A stretch of DNA of 64,000 nucleotides, from the NCBI RefSeq assembly GCF_001557535.2, contig NZ_CP014315.1, positions 186,001 through 250,000 on the forward strand. Direction: 5' to 3'. Position 1 is the stretch's first letter. Each line of letters opens with the position of its first letter. The notes under the pieces were generated by a model. That model was not told where the DNA came from and did not search any database. It saw only the letters and a list, made by a program, of their open reading frames with translations. Of this stretch, positions 47,718 through 55,943 are shown one piece after another. The stretch comes from Burkholderia sp. PAMC 26561 (lineage in GTDB: Bacteria > Pseudomonadota > Gammaproteobacteria > Burkholderiales > Burkholderiaceae). A program made the position numbers and the translations under genes.

Positions 47718-47743
47718 GGCGGTTAAACCCCCGCCAAATTTTT
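47718..47743 (+). terminator. Rho-independent terminator after the HAD/DSD1 operon
   Basis: GGCGG (47718-47722) pairs with CCGCC (47731-47735) around an 8-nt loop and is followed by AAATTTTT (47736-47743). It lies 77 bp after the stop. A weaker hairpin GAGGC/GCCTC lies right at the stop (47640-47656). Confidence 0.55.
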
Positions 47744-47866
47744 GACAGAAGGTCAACAGACAACTTTTTGTCCGACTATACTTGCGGCCTTTCTGACTTC
47801 CTGGCTTGCCCGCATCGCTGGCCTTAGGCCGATGCCACACGGCAGCAACGAAGCCAAAGTTTTGCC

Positions 47867-48946
47867 ATGACTGAAAAGCGCCGCCGTCCCAGCCTGATAT
47901 CCCGCTACGCCCTGATTGCTGCAACGATTGGCGGTATCGCGGGATTGTTTGCGTGGACCGGCGGATGGATTCATTGGCCACATGATCAGCAGACGCTTAC
48001 ATCGGCCCGGTTGATCGATGCCTTCGAATCCGATACAAGCCCACACCCCGGCTTCCGCCGCAATCATGCGAAGGGTGTATGCGTGAGCGGTCGCTTCGAA
48101 AGTAACGGCAACGGCGCGCAGCTTTCTCGAGCAAGCGTGTTCGAGCGGGGCACGGTTCCGGTGGTCGGGCGCTTGTCGGCGCCGGGTTTCGACCCGACGC
48201 AAGAAGACGATACCGCGATGGTCCGCAGCTTCGCCCTGCGCTTCACCTTGAGCCACGGCGAGCAATGGCGCACCGCGATGAACTCCGTGCCGATCTTCGC
48301 CGTCAGCACACCGGAAGCGCTGTATGAGCATTTGGCCGCGTTGCGGCCGGACGCCGCGAGCGGCCGCGTCGACCCCGCGAAGATGGAGATGTTTCTGGAA
48401 AAACACCCTGAAACAACGGCTTTTCACGAATGGCTGGCAAGTCACCCGGCGTCATCGAATTTTTCCAACGCCAGTTATTTCAGCATCGACGCGTTCAGGT
48501 TCACCAACGCCCAAGGCAACACGCATTTCGTTCGATGGAGCGTCGTGCCCGACGCGGCATACCAGCCCGTCAGCACAACCGATGCGCGCGATCCGGACTT
48601 CCTCGCGCACGACCTGAGCAAGCGCCTCGAGCGCGGTCCCGTGCGCTGGCATCTGATGATCACGCCGGCCGCGCCCGGCGATCCGACGAACGACGCCACC
48701 CGCGTCTGGCCGCAAGAGCGGGAGTTGCATCGCGTGGATGCGGGTGTGGTGGTGATCGACAGGGCGGAGTCGCAAATCGATGGAGCCTGCCGCGATATCA
48801 ACTTCGATCCGCTGATCTTGCCGGCTGGAATCGGACCGTCGGACGATCCGCTGCTGGCCGCGCGCTCATCGGCATATTCGGTTTCTTTCAACCGCCGTAC
48901 ACAAGAAGAAGCGCAGGCGGCGCAAGCGGGAAACTCACGCCGCTAG
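47867..48946 (+). CDS. Catalase-family peroxidase (SrpA-like), membrane-anchored or exported
   Basis: 359-aa small haem protein of the catalase-related peroxidase group. A hydrophobic N-terminal helix (about 13-31) follows a basic KRRRPS stretch, so the haem domain should be periplasmic. The distal His is H67 in RRNHAKGVCVSGRF and the following LRFTLSHGEQWRTAMNSVPIF corresponds to the distal Asn region. It is much shorter than true catalases, which suits peroxidase rather than strong catalase activity. An ECF sigma factor and anti-sigma genes follow on the same strand, so oxidative stress control is likely (inference). Confidence 0.83.
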   Translation: MTEKRRRPSLISRYALIAATIGGIAGLFAWTGGWIHWPHDQQTLTSARLIDAFESDTSPHPGFRRNHAKGVCVSGRFESNGNGAQLSRASVFERGTVPVVGRLSAPGFDPTQEDDTAMVRSFALRFTLSHGEQWRTAMNSVPIFAVSTPEALYEHLAALRPDAASGRVDPAKMEMFLEKHPETTAFHEWLASHPASSNFSNASYFSIDAFRFTNAQGNTHFVRWSVVPDAAYQPVSTTDARDPDFLAHDLSKRLERGPVRWHLMITPAAPGDPTNDATRVWPQERELHRVDAGVVVIDRAESQIDGACRDINFDPLILPAGIGPSDDPLLAARSSAYSVSFNRRTQEEAQAAQAGNSRR

Positions 48947-49084
48947 ACCGTGCGGCAAGCCGGACGGGTATGCGGCGAAATGCCCGATTGCAAGTTAAAC
49001 TACCCGGTTCGTTTCACGCAGCTCTCGCGTGCATGCTGCTGGCAGCATCCGGACAAGACACTGGTACCAGGAGATATTCGTTCG

Positions 49085-49630
49085 ATGAACGGTGCAGACT
49101 TACCAAGCATGCTTCCCGAAATGCTGCCGCGCTTGTGGGCCTTTGCGCTGCGCATATCGGGCGACCGGCACGACGCCGAGGATCTCGTCCAGCGTGCGTG
49201 CCTGCGCGCGCTCGAACGGGCGCATCAATTGCAGCCCGATACGGCCCCGTTGAGCTGGATGTTTTCGATTGTTCATTCCACCTGGATCAACGAATTGCGG
49301 GCGCGAAGCGTGCGCAAACGTTCGAGCATGGACTGGGACGACGACTTCCTGGAGAACATCGCCGACCCCGTGGATAAAGGCCCGGAAACGCAGCTCATGC
49401 ACGGCCAGATCATCAGCGCCGTGGAACGCCTGCCCGAAGCGCAGCGCGTGGTGATGCTGCTGGTCGCAGTCGAAGGGCTGAGTTACCAGGAAGCTGCAGA
49501 TGTACTCGAGGTTCCTATCGGAACCGTCATGAGCCGCTTATCGCGCGCACGGCAAGCAGTCGGCGCGCAGTTCGGCACGCACGAACCGAAGCCAAAAGCC
49601 TCGGCGACGCGAAAGGACTCAATCGCATGA
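49085..49630 (+). CDS. ECF-type RNA polymerase sigma factor
   Basis: 181-aa ECF sigma factor. Region 2 includes LWAFALRISGDRHDAEDLVQ and RALERA; region 4 includes LPEAQRVVMLLVAVEGLSYQ and IGTVMSRLSRAR, its DNA-reading helix. The ATG at 49085 is preferred; the upstream open frame has no sigma sequence, and AGGAG lies 11 nt before the ATG. The stop overlaps the anti-sigma gene by 4 bp, the usual sigma/anti-sigma coupling. The catalase-like gene upstream (138 bp) may be part of its regulon. Confidence 0.88.
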   Translation: MNGADLPSMLPEMLPRLWAFALRISGDRHDAEDLVQRACLRALERAHQLQPDTAPLSWMFSIVHSTWINELRARSVRKRSSMDWDDDFLENIADPVDKGPETQLMHGQIISAVERLPEAQRVVMLLVAVEGLSYQEAADVLEVPIGTVMSRLSRARQAVGAQFGTHEPKPKASATRKDSIA

Positions 49631-50514
49631 AAACCGATGAAGTAATGTTGATGGCGTATGTCGACGGTGAACTGCCGCCCGACCAGCGCCATGAAGTCGA
49701 GGAACACATTCGCGCGTCAGCCGAGGCGGCAGAGCTGGTCGAGTTGCTGAAGGCGTCGCGCGTGGATTATCGGGGCGCGTTCGCCGCACAAAAGTTGCCG
49801 CCTGTACCGGATTCGCTGACGCAGAAGATTGAAGCGATGGCACGCGCGCATGCCGCGCCCGCAGTCAATGACAACGCCGTTCCCTCGTCAGCCGGCGGGC
49901 CCGTTCGCTCGCGTATGCGCTCCGTTCCCGCGTGGCTTGCTGCTGCCTGTGTAGCAGGCGCGTTCTGCGGCGGCTTGTTCCTGCGACTCGGTCCTCTTTT
50001 GGACCACGGCCCATCCGGTTCGATGGCCGCAAGCAATCTCTCGCCGTGGGTTCAGGCCGCCACGGGTTACCAGAAGCTCTATACCCGCGACACGCTGGCC
50101 TATGTCAGCGAGACGCCGGAAACATCGTCGAAAACGGTCGATGACATCCGTCGCGAAGACGGTCTTGCATTGCGCATCCCGGATTTGCACAGCGCCGGCC
50201 TGACGTTCAAGACCGTGCAGCGCCTGCGTTTCAACAACAAGCCGCTCGTTCAGATCGTGTATCAACCCGAGAAGGGTGAACCCGTCGCGCTTTGCGTGAT
50301 GAAGGACGTGAAACCGGATCAGGCGGTGGCGGGTCAGGACGTCGATTCCATGCAGGTGGTGACCTGGCGTCAGGCCGAACTGAGCTACGCGCTGATCGGC
50401 AAACACGACGGCGTGGACCTGAATGCGCTCGGCAAACAGATCTCGAACCGCGAGGTGGAGCAGCTTTTCAGCGATTCGACGTCCGTGGTGCTTCCGGGCT
50501 CATTGGCTGGCTGA
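49627..50514 (+). CDS. Anti-sigma factor, zinc-less, single membrane span
   Basis: 295 aa. The cytoplasmic N terminus (LMAYVDGELPPDQRHEVEEH) has the helical anti-sigma fold but lacks the HxxxCxxC zinc motif. One membrane helix follows at about 101-119 (PAWLAAACVAGAFCGGLFL), then a periplasmic domain of about 170 residues with AGLTFKTVQRLRFNNKPLVQ, a segment repeated in the second copy at 51052. It is coupled to the ECF gene (ATGA overlap), so it presumably holds that sigma factor at the membrane until a periplasmic signal arrives. Confidence 0.82.
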   Translation: MKTDEVMLMAYVDGELPPDQRHEVEEHIRASAEAAELVELLKASRVDYRGAFAAQKLPPVPDSLTQKIEAMARAHAAPAVNDNAVPSSAGGPVRSRMRSVPAWLAAACVAGAFCGGLFLRLGPLLDHGPSGSMAASNLSPWVQAATGYQKLYTRDTLAYVSETPETSSKTVDDIRREDGLALRIPDLHSAGLTFKTVQRLRFNNKPLVQIVYQPEKGEPVALCVMKDVKPDQAVAGQDVDSMQVVTWRQAELSYALIGKHDGVDLNALGKQISNREVEQLFSDSTSVVLPGSLAG

Positions 50515-51051
50515 ATTTCCGCAGTCAACATGTCGTGGTCATCCAAGTTCGCGCGTTTTCTCTGGTATGACCATCGAACGTGTGGTTTGCACGAAACAAC
50601 GTTTAAGCGTCCGCACCAAATCGCAGTTACACTTGTTACAAGTCCCGCCGGAGCTGGAAAAGCGTGTTTTGGGATCATCGATTTAATTTTGCGCGCATGG
50701 AATTTCGGCGCAACCCTGGGTGTTCTTCTTTTAGTACGGGTATAACTTGAGGCCGTTGTTGGGTTGCCGCATTCGTGTGAAGTGGCGATTCTTCTGTGAA
50801 CCATGTAATCGAATATCCCTGTCAAGCCCCTCGCCGGGCGTCGCCGGGGCCGCAACGGGGGGTTATGCTGGTTGTATGGGTGACCCGGCTTGGATATAAA
50901 TAAGCCCTTAGAAACTGTGAAGAAACAGTAGAGTCCTCGAAGGTCGATTGCAATTCCAAATGAGTGTGTTTTTTTCATTGGGAAAATGCAATAAAGGGCA
51001 CGAGAGAAACAAAAACATAAATCATCAGCGAAAGCGAACTGCTTAAGTCTT
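50515..51051 (+). other. 537-bp non-coding region with structured elements between anti-sigma paralogues
   Basis: No credible protein gene, and no trace of a second sigma factor in any frame. The region is AT-richer than the coding sequence. It contains a GC-rich inverted repeat (GCCCC/GGGGC, 50826-50850), a direct repeat TCGCCGGG (50831 and 50841), a hairpin GGCTT/AAGCC (50887-50906) and a promoter-like pair TTGTAT-N17-TATAAA (50872-50900). The rest up to 51051 would be a leader of about 145 nt for the second anti-sigma gene, or could hold a small RNA. Confidence 0.45.
50872..50900 (+). promoter_or_regulatory. Candidate sigma-70-like promoter for second anti-sigma gene
   Basis: TTGTAT (50872-50877), 17 bp, TATAAA (50895-50900). 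The -10 matches 5 of 6 consensus bases but the -35 only 3 of 6. It is the best such pair in the region. Confidence 0.35.
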
Positions 51052-52008
51052 ATGAAATCGGACGATACCCTGCTGATGGCCTACGTGGATGGCGAACTGC
51101 CGTCACACGAACGCGAGGAAGTGGAGCGCGAACTGCGCACTTCTCCCGACGTGGCTGAGCGCGTCGCGCTCTTGCAGGCTTCGCGGTTGCCTTATCGCGA
51201 TGCATTTGCCGGACAGAAGCTGCCACCGGTTCCCGCCAGCCTGACGGCGAAGATCGAGGAAATGGCCCGATCGGCCAAGGCCAGGATTGATGTCAGCGTG
51301 AATGATCCCGTGGTGGAACATGCGCCCGGAAGTCCTGCGTCGTCGACCATTCGTTCGCGGCTGCGCATTGCCCCCGCTTGGCTTGCCGTGGCGTTTCTCG
51401 GAGGCGCGTTCGCGTGCGGACTCGTGCTGCGCCTCGGGCCAGGCGCAGGGCCGGCATCGAACGTGGGTGCATCGATTGCATCCGTGGGGACCGGTGTCTC
51501 GCCCTGGATCATGGCTGCAGCAAGTTACCAGCAACTCTATTCGCGCGAGACGCTTGCGAACGTCAACAGCGACACCGACCTGTCCATCAAGACCGTCGAC
51601 GAAATCCGCCAGGACGATGGCCTCGCGCTGCGCATTCCCGATTTGAGCGCGGCAGGGCTCACGTTCAAGCGCGTGCAACGTCTGCGCTTCAACAACAAGC
51701 CGCTCGTGCAGATCGTGTATTTGCCCAAGGAAGGCGCGCCCATCGCACTATGCGTGATGAAAGAGGTCAAGCCGGATGCGGCGGTAGCGGATCAAACGGT
51801 TGCATCGATGACTGTCGTCACCTGGCGTCAGGCTGAACTCGGCTATGCGCTGATCGGGCAGCCGCAAGGCGTCGACCTGACCGCGCTTGGCAAGCAGATC
51901 TCCAGCAGCCAGGTCGCGCCGCTTTTCAGCCGCGACGAGTCACGTGCGTCAAGCGCCTCGCTGTTGGCATCGGCGAAAATCCCCCTGAGTACCCGCCCCG
52001 TTTTCTGA
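51052..52008 (+). CDS. Anti-sigma factor paralogue, orphan
   Basis: 318-aa protein clearly homologous along its whole length to the product at 49627. It shares MAYVDGELP at the N terminus, QKLPPVP before the linker, a membrane helix (AWLAVAFLGGAFACGLVLRL), DGLALRIPDL, RLRFNNKPLVQIVY, VVTWRQAEL and GVDL-ALGKQIS. It also lacks zinc ligands. No sigma gene is coupled to it, so it may act on the upstream sigma factor with different signal sensitivity, or on another one. No clear ribosome binding site precedes the ATG. Confidence 0.8.
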   Translation: MKSDDTLLMAYVDGELPSHEREEVERELRTSPDVAERVALLQASRLPYRDAFAGQKLPPVPASLTAKIEEMARSAKARIDVSVNDPVVEHAPGSPASSTIRSRLRIAPAWLAVAFLGGAFACGLVLRLGPGAGPASNVGASIASVGTGVSPWIMAAASYQQLYSRETLANVNSDTDLSIKTVDEIRQDDGLALRIPDLSAAGLTFKRVQRLRFNNKPLVQIVYLPKEGAPIALCVMKEVKPDAAVADQTVASMTVVTWRQAELGYALIGQPQGVDLTALGKQISSSQVAPLFSRDESRASSASLLASAKIPLSTRPVF

Positions 52009-52097
52009 CAGGCGCGGAATAATTTCATCGCTTCGCTGTTGTGTTTAATGCGCCGGCCATTTCCTGGCTCGCGGCGCATTAACGCACAGCGGAACGC

Positions 52098-53057
52098 ATG
52101 AGCTATCGCCTCGAATACTTCCTGTTTCTGTTGCACTCCCGTCGGCCGGTCAAACGCGCGTTGTGCGGCTTGTCTGCGTTCGCGTTGCTGTGTGCGGCCT
52201 CGCAAGCGCATGCCGGCTGGACGATCGCAAGCGCCGACGCACCCGCCACGGTCATTCGCGCGACGAACGTCTATCAATTGGGCGCGGGCGAAGCGCTGCG
52301 TGACGACGACCTGGTTGAATCCGCGCCGCGCAGCGTGGTCCAGCTTCAGGACGATGCAGGCAACCTGCTCGCACTCGGGGCACAGACACGAGTGCTGCTG
52401 CAGGCGGGGCCGCGTGTATCGCTGCTCGATGGCTGGCTGAAGATCGCCCATACATGCGCAACGCCGCCGTGCAAGGCGCCGGTCGTCGATACGGAACGGG
52501 GTTCGGTCGAGCTTGGCGGGAACGCGGCGGTGGTCGTTGCGGCGCTGCCCGGCACGAATCAGGACGAGTCGACAATCGCCGTATTCAGCGAAAGCGGCAC
52601 GCAAACGTTGGCTGGTTCCGCGCGTAAAAACGCCATCACGCCGGGCAGTTTCGCTTATGTGACCGCAAGCGTGCCGCCGCAGATTGCGCAGCGTCCATCG
52701 AGCGCATTCCTCACCGACATGCCTGTTGTTTTCCGCGACGCATTGCAGCGTCTGCCCATCACACCGGCCGCACACGACAGCCCTGTAAAACCGCTGCGCG
52801 CGGCGACCTACGACGATGTGTCCGCTTGGCTCGCAAGCGACTTGCCGGCGCGCAAGCGCTTCCCCGCGCGTTTCCGCTCGCGCCTCACGGACCAGGCGTT
52901 TCGCCATGCCATCGATCAAAACCTCAAGGCCTTGCCTGAGTGGCGCGTGCTGCTCTACCCGCCGCCCCCTCGACCCGATGCGCGCCAACGCGCGTTGCAA
53001 GCCGTTCGCGTCAACACCTCCGCGCCGCCCGCGAACTCACTGTATGCACATCCATGA
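52098..53057 (+). CDS. FecR domain-containing exported protein
   Basis: 319 aa. A hydrophobic leader (about 19-39, ending SQAHA-G) predicts export. The mature part carries a FecR-type beta domain (VIRATNVYQLGAGEALRDDD, SVVQLQDDAGNLLALGAQTR, VDTERGSVELGGNAAVV), then an alpha-rich basic C-terminal tail. There is no cytoplasmic anti-sigma segment, so it is not a classical FecR regulator. It is the first gene of a three-gene operon: its stop overlaps the start of the haem-HAMP gene by 4 bp. It is probably the periplasmic input or scaffold of that signalling unit (inference). Confidence 0.78.
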   Translation: MSYRLEYFLFLLHSRRPVKRALCGLSAFALLCAASQAHAGWTIASADAPATVIRATNVYQLGAGEALRDDDLVESAPRSVVQLQDDAGNLLALGAQTRVLLQAGPRVSLLDGWLKIAHTCATPPCKAPVVDTERGSVELGGNAAVVVAALPGTNQDESTIAVFSESGTQTLAGSARKNAITPGSFAYVTASVPPQIAQRPSSAFLTDMPVVFRDALQRLPITPAAHDSPVKPLRAATYDDVSAWLASDLPARKRFPARFRSRLTDQAFRHAIDQNLKALPEWRVLLYPPPPRPDARQRALQAVRVNTSAPPANSLYAHP

Positions 53058-53947
53058 AACGCAAACTCTCTCTTAGCGCCAAGTTCAATCTCGTCTTCCT
53101 GCTTGTCTTTGCAATCGGCCTGAGTGCGGCGGGCGTGGTCGCGGATCGTCTGTTGCAAAAGCAGGCACTCGATGAAACCGTACACGACGCCAACGTGCTG
53201 ATCAGCGCGGCAGCATCGATGCAAAGCTACACCGCAACCCACGTCACGCCGCTGCTCGCCACGCAGATCAAATATCAGTTCGTGCCCGAATCCATTCCGG
53301 CGTTCTCGGCCATCGAAATGCTGAACCTGTTGCAAAAGGATTTCCCGAACTTCTCGTACAAGTCGACCATGCTCAATCCGACCAATCCGCGCGACCGGCC
53401 AACGGATTGGGAGACCGACGTGATCACGCATCTGCACGATCATCCCGACCTGAAACAGATGACAGGTCAACGCATTTCGTCGGGCAATCCCACGCTGTTC
53501 CTTGCGCGGCCAAGCCGCATCACGGACGTCGCGTGCATGCAATGCCACAGCACCCCGAGCGCAGCGCCCGCGACCATGATCGACAAATACGGCTCGGCGA
53601 ACGGGTTCGGCTGGACCATGAACGATGTGATTGGCGCAGAGTTCGTGTCGGTGCCGATGACGCAACCCATCGAACGTGGCCGCGCTGTCTGGCGCACGTT
53701 CATGCTGTCGCTGACGGCGGTGTTCGCGGTGGTGCTGATCGTGATGAACGTGATGGTGAACATGCTGATCACGCGACCCATCCAGTCGCTCTCGCGCGCC
53801 GCCGATGAAATGAGTCTCGGCAAGCTTGCCGAAACACCTTTGCCAACGGGTGGATCGGATGAGATTGCGTCGCTGGCGGTATCGTTCGGACGCATGAGGA
53901 CGAGCCTGATCGAAGCATTCAAGATCCTCGATGAAGGGGCGCACTGA
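53054..53947 (+). CDS. Membrane c-type haem sensor: DUF3365-like domain plus HAMP
   Basis: 297 aa. Membrane helix 1 (about 11-31), a periplasmic domain with a single covalent haem site CMQCH (161-165) in a DUF3365/Tll0287-like fold, membrane helix 2 (about 214-238), and a HAMP linker (about 239-292, TRPIQSLSRAADEMSLGKL ... ASLAVSFGRM). The protein ends right after HAMP, with no kinase, cyclase or methyl-accepting domain of its own. It therefore needs a separate output partner. The Ser/Thr kinase gene that starts 2 bp downstream is the obvious candidate. Confidence 0.82.
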   Translation: MKRKLSLSAKFNLVFLLVFAIGLSAAGVVADRLLQKQALDETVHDANVLISAAASMQSYTATHVTPLLATQIKYQFVPESIPAFSAIEMLNLLQKDFPNFSYKSTMLNPTNPRDRPTDWETDVITHLHDHPDLKQMTGQRISSGNPTLFLARPSRITDVACMQCHSTPSAAPATMIDKYGSANGFGWTMNDVIGAEFVSVPMTQPIERGRAVWRTFMLSLTAVFAVVLIVMNVMVNMLITRPIQSLSRAADEMSLGKLAETPLPTGGSDEIASLAVSFGRMRTSLIEAFKILDEGAH

Positions 53948-53949
53948 TC

Positions 53950-55362
53950 ATGACGGCATCCGCCGACACCCCATCCGAACTCGGCCGATACCGCATCGAG
54001 CGCGTGCTCGGACGCGGCGCAATGGGTGTTGTGTATCTGGCGTTCGATCCGCAGATCGAGCGCCATGTCGCGCTTAAGACCATCCGCAACGAATTGTTGC
54101 CGGCAGGTTCCGAAGGCGGTTCGATGCACGACCTCACCGCGCGTTTCCTGAACGAAGCGCGTGCGGCCGGCCGCCTTGCGCATCCGAATATCGTGTCGGT
54201 GTATGACTATGGCGAAGCGGGCGACACGGCATACATCACGATGGAATACGTGCGTGGCGAGAGCCTCGCCGCGCGTCTCGCTCAGCATGCCCGAACGCAA
54301 ACCCGAATAGAACCGGCGCGTGCCTTAGGTTGCTTTTTGCAACTCCTCGATGCACTTGATTACGCGCATCAGGAAGGCGTGATTCATCGTGACATCAAGC
54401 CTGCCAACCTGCTGATCACGCAACGCGGCGAATGCAAGATCACGGACTTCGGCATTGCGCGGATCGAAGCGTCGCATCTCACGCAACTGGGCACGGTGAT
54501 CGGCACGCCCAGCTACATGTCGCCGGAACAGTTCACGGGCGAGACCATCGATGCGCGCGCCGACCTTTTCTCCGCTGCGGTCGTGCTCTACGAAATGCTG
54601 ACCGGCGTGTGTCCGTTCGCGGGCACGCCGACCGTGGTCATGCGGCAAGTGTTGAGCGACACGCCTATGCTGCCATCGGAACGCGTGCCGGGCTTGGCCG
54701 GTTATATCGATGCGATGTTGATGAAGGCGCTTTCGAAGCGGCCCGAAGACCGTTACGCCTCCGCGCGTGAATGGCGCGATGTGCTGATGGGCGCGCTCGG
54801 CGCGGCGCAATCCGAGGACAGCGACCAGACGGTGATTGCATTTGCAAAGCCGATTGCGTTACTCGAAGCGCCAGAGCTCAGCGAACCTTCAATGGACTGG
54901 CCGCCTGAACTGATAGCGCAACTGGAGGAGCGGCTCGCAAGTCACGTGGGACCGGTTGCGACGATCTTGCTGCGTCGTGCGACGGCGAAGTCCTCGGACT
55001 TCAACGCGTTGCGGGAGCGGCTCGCGGCGCATTTTCCAACCGATGCCGCGCGGCGCGATTTCAACTCGCTGCTGATGCGGCTTGAGACGCCGGGGGATGG
55101 GTCACGGATTGCTTCGGGTATGAAGCGGACTTCGATGCCCAGGAACGAGCCGGTGCTTCAGGTGAGCATTGCGCCTGAGGTCTTGCAGGACGCCACGCTC
55201 AAGCTCGCTGCATATGTTGGGCCGATAGCGCGGGTCATCGTGGCGCGCGCCGCCGCGAACGTGCCTAATACGGATACGTTTTACGAACGTCTGATCGATG
55301 CCGTGCAGGAACCGGATGACCGCGATGCGTTGCGGCGGGATCTTGGCATCGCACCGGATTAA
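53950..55362 (+). CDS. Serine/threonine protein kinase with two C-terminal repeats
   Basis: 470-aa soluble Hanks-type kinase. Gly-loop GRGAMGVVY (21-29), Lys43, HRDIKPAN (catalytic Asp148), DFG (166-168) and GTPSYMSPEQ (activation segment end) are all intact, so it should be active. No membrane helix. After the kinase domain (to about 282) come two related modules at about 319-376 and 408-465, each with an H/Y-VGP-(I/V)A-x-(I/V)LxxRA core; they resemble a domain found behind other bacterial kinases (DUF8082-like, from memory). It is the third gene of the FecR/haem-HAMP operon. Its stop overlaps tagF of the T6SS operon. Confidence 0.87.
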   Translation: MTASADTPSELGRYRIERVLGRGAMGVVYLAFDPQIERHVALKTIRNELLPAGSEGGSMHDLTARFLNEARAAGRLAHPNIVSVYDYGEAGDTAYITMEYVRGESLAARLAQHARTQTRIEPARALGCFLQLLDALDYAHQEGVIHRDIKPANLLITQRGECKITDFGIARIEASHLTQLGTVIGTPSYMSPEQFTGETIDARADLFSAAVVLYEMLTGVCPFAGTPTVVMRQVLSDTPMLPSERVPGLAGYIDAMLMKALSKRPEDRYASAREWRDVLMGALGAAQSEDSDQTVIAFAKPIALLEAPELSEPSMDWPPELIAQLEERLASHVGPVATILLRRATAKSSDFNALRERLAAHFPTDAARRDFNSLLMRLETPGDGSRIASGMKRTSMPRNEPVLQVSIAPEVLQDATLKLAAYVGPIARVIVARAAANVPNTDTFYERLIDAVQEPDDRDALRRDLGIAPD

Positions 55363-55943
55363 CCTCCCAGCAATCGCAAGAACAACGCCGTATCCGGCGC
55401 GCCCTCGTGCCTGTGCAGCGCTTGAGCGCTCGTCCACCAAACGCTCGCAACATCGCCCTCGCTCAAAAACCGCCTGAACTTATCGCGCCAGACCAGCGTT
55501 TCAGCACCGCTATCAAGTTGCTCCAGCTCGGTCTCGAACTCTGCCAGCGAGAACTTCGCCTTCAACGTCGATAAGGCCAAACCCGCCGCATGCTCGTACC
55601 ACACCGAACTGCTGTGCAGCCAGTCATCGAAGAAAGCTTGAGCCATTGGTCGAGCCACGACGAAAGGAAAATACCGCCCGACCGCGTCGATACCCGGCAT
55701 CATCACGCCCGCATACGCCGTATCATCCATCACCCCGGGTTTCATCGCGAAACACCATAGCGGCATGCCGAGGAAGTCTTGCAACCAGGCGTCGCCAAGC
55801 TGTTCCTGAGCCTTGAGCAATCCGCGCTGCAACCACGTATCCCACTGCACGACAAATTCGCGCGACAAACCGCGTCCCACAAAGTCGCCATGCGTGCGCA
55901 CTTTTCCGTAGAAGCCCGTGCCGGCTTCTTCAGGCGTCGTCAT
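55359..55943 (-). CDS. tagF: Type VI secretion system-associated protein TagF
   Basis: 194-aa TagF-family protein, a cytoplasmic negative regulator of T6SS in Pseudomonas (established for that family). Segments seen are GFYGKVRTHGDFVGRGLS, the WDTWLQRGL helix, PLWCFAMKPG, GRYFPFVVA and WYEHAAGLALS. The ATG at 55943 overlaps the tssM stop by 4 bp, so translation is coupled. It is the last gene of the T6SS operon in the window. Its stop TAA shares the TTAA at 55359-55362 with the convergent kinase gene. Confidence 0.88.
   Translation of the reverse strand: MTTPEEAGTGFYGKVRTHGDFVGRGLSREFVVQWDTWLQRGLLKAQEQLGDAWLQDFLGMPLWCFAMKPGVMDDTAYAGVMMPGIDAVGRYFPFVVARPMAQAFFDDWLHSSSVWYEHAAGLALSTLKAKFSLAEFETELEQLDSGAETLVWRDKFRRFLSEGDVASVWWTSAQALHRHEGAPDTALFLRLLGG

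Noticed and set aside
47759..47772. GACAA/TTGTC palindrome upstream of the catalase-like gene as a regulator site
   Set aside because: Arms of only 5 bp around a 4-nt loop are common by chance, and no matching regulator gene lies nearby.
47742..47782. TTGACA and TATACT as a promoter for the catalase-like gene
   Set aside because: The two hexamers are 29 bp apart, too far for a sigma-70 promoter; the TTGACA also overlaps the T tract of the terminator.
50515..51051. Decayed second ECF sigma gene before the orphan anti-sigma gene
   Set aside because: None of the reading frames in the spacer shows sigma region 2 or 4 motifs, so there is no positive evidence for a remnant.
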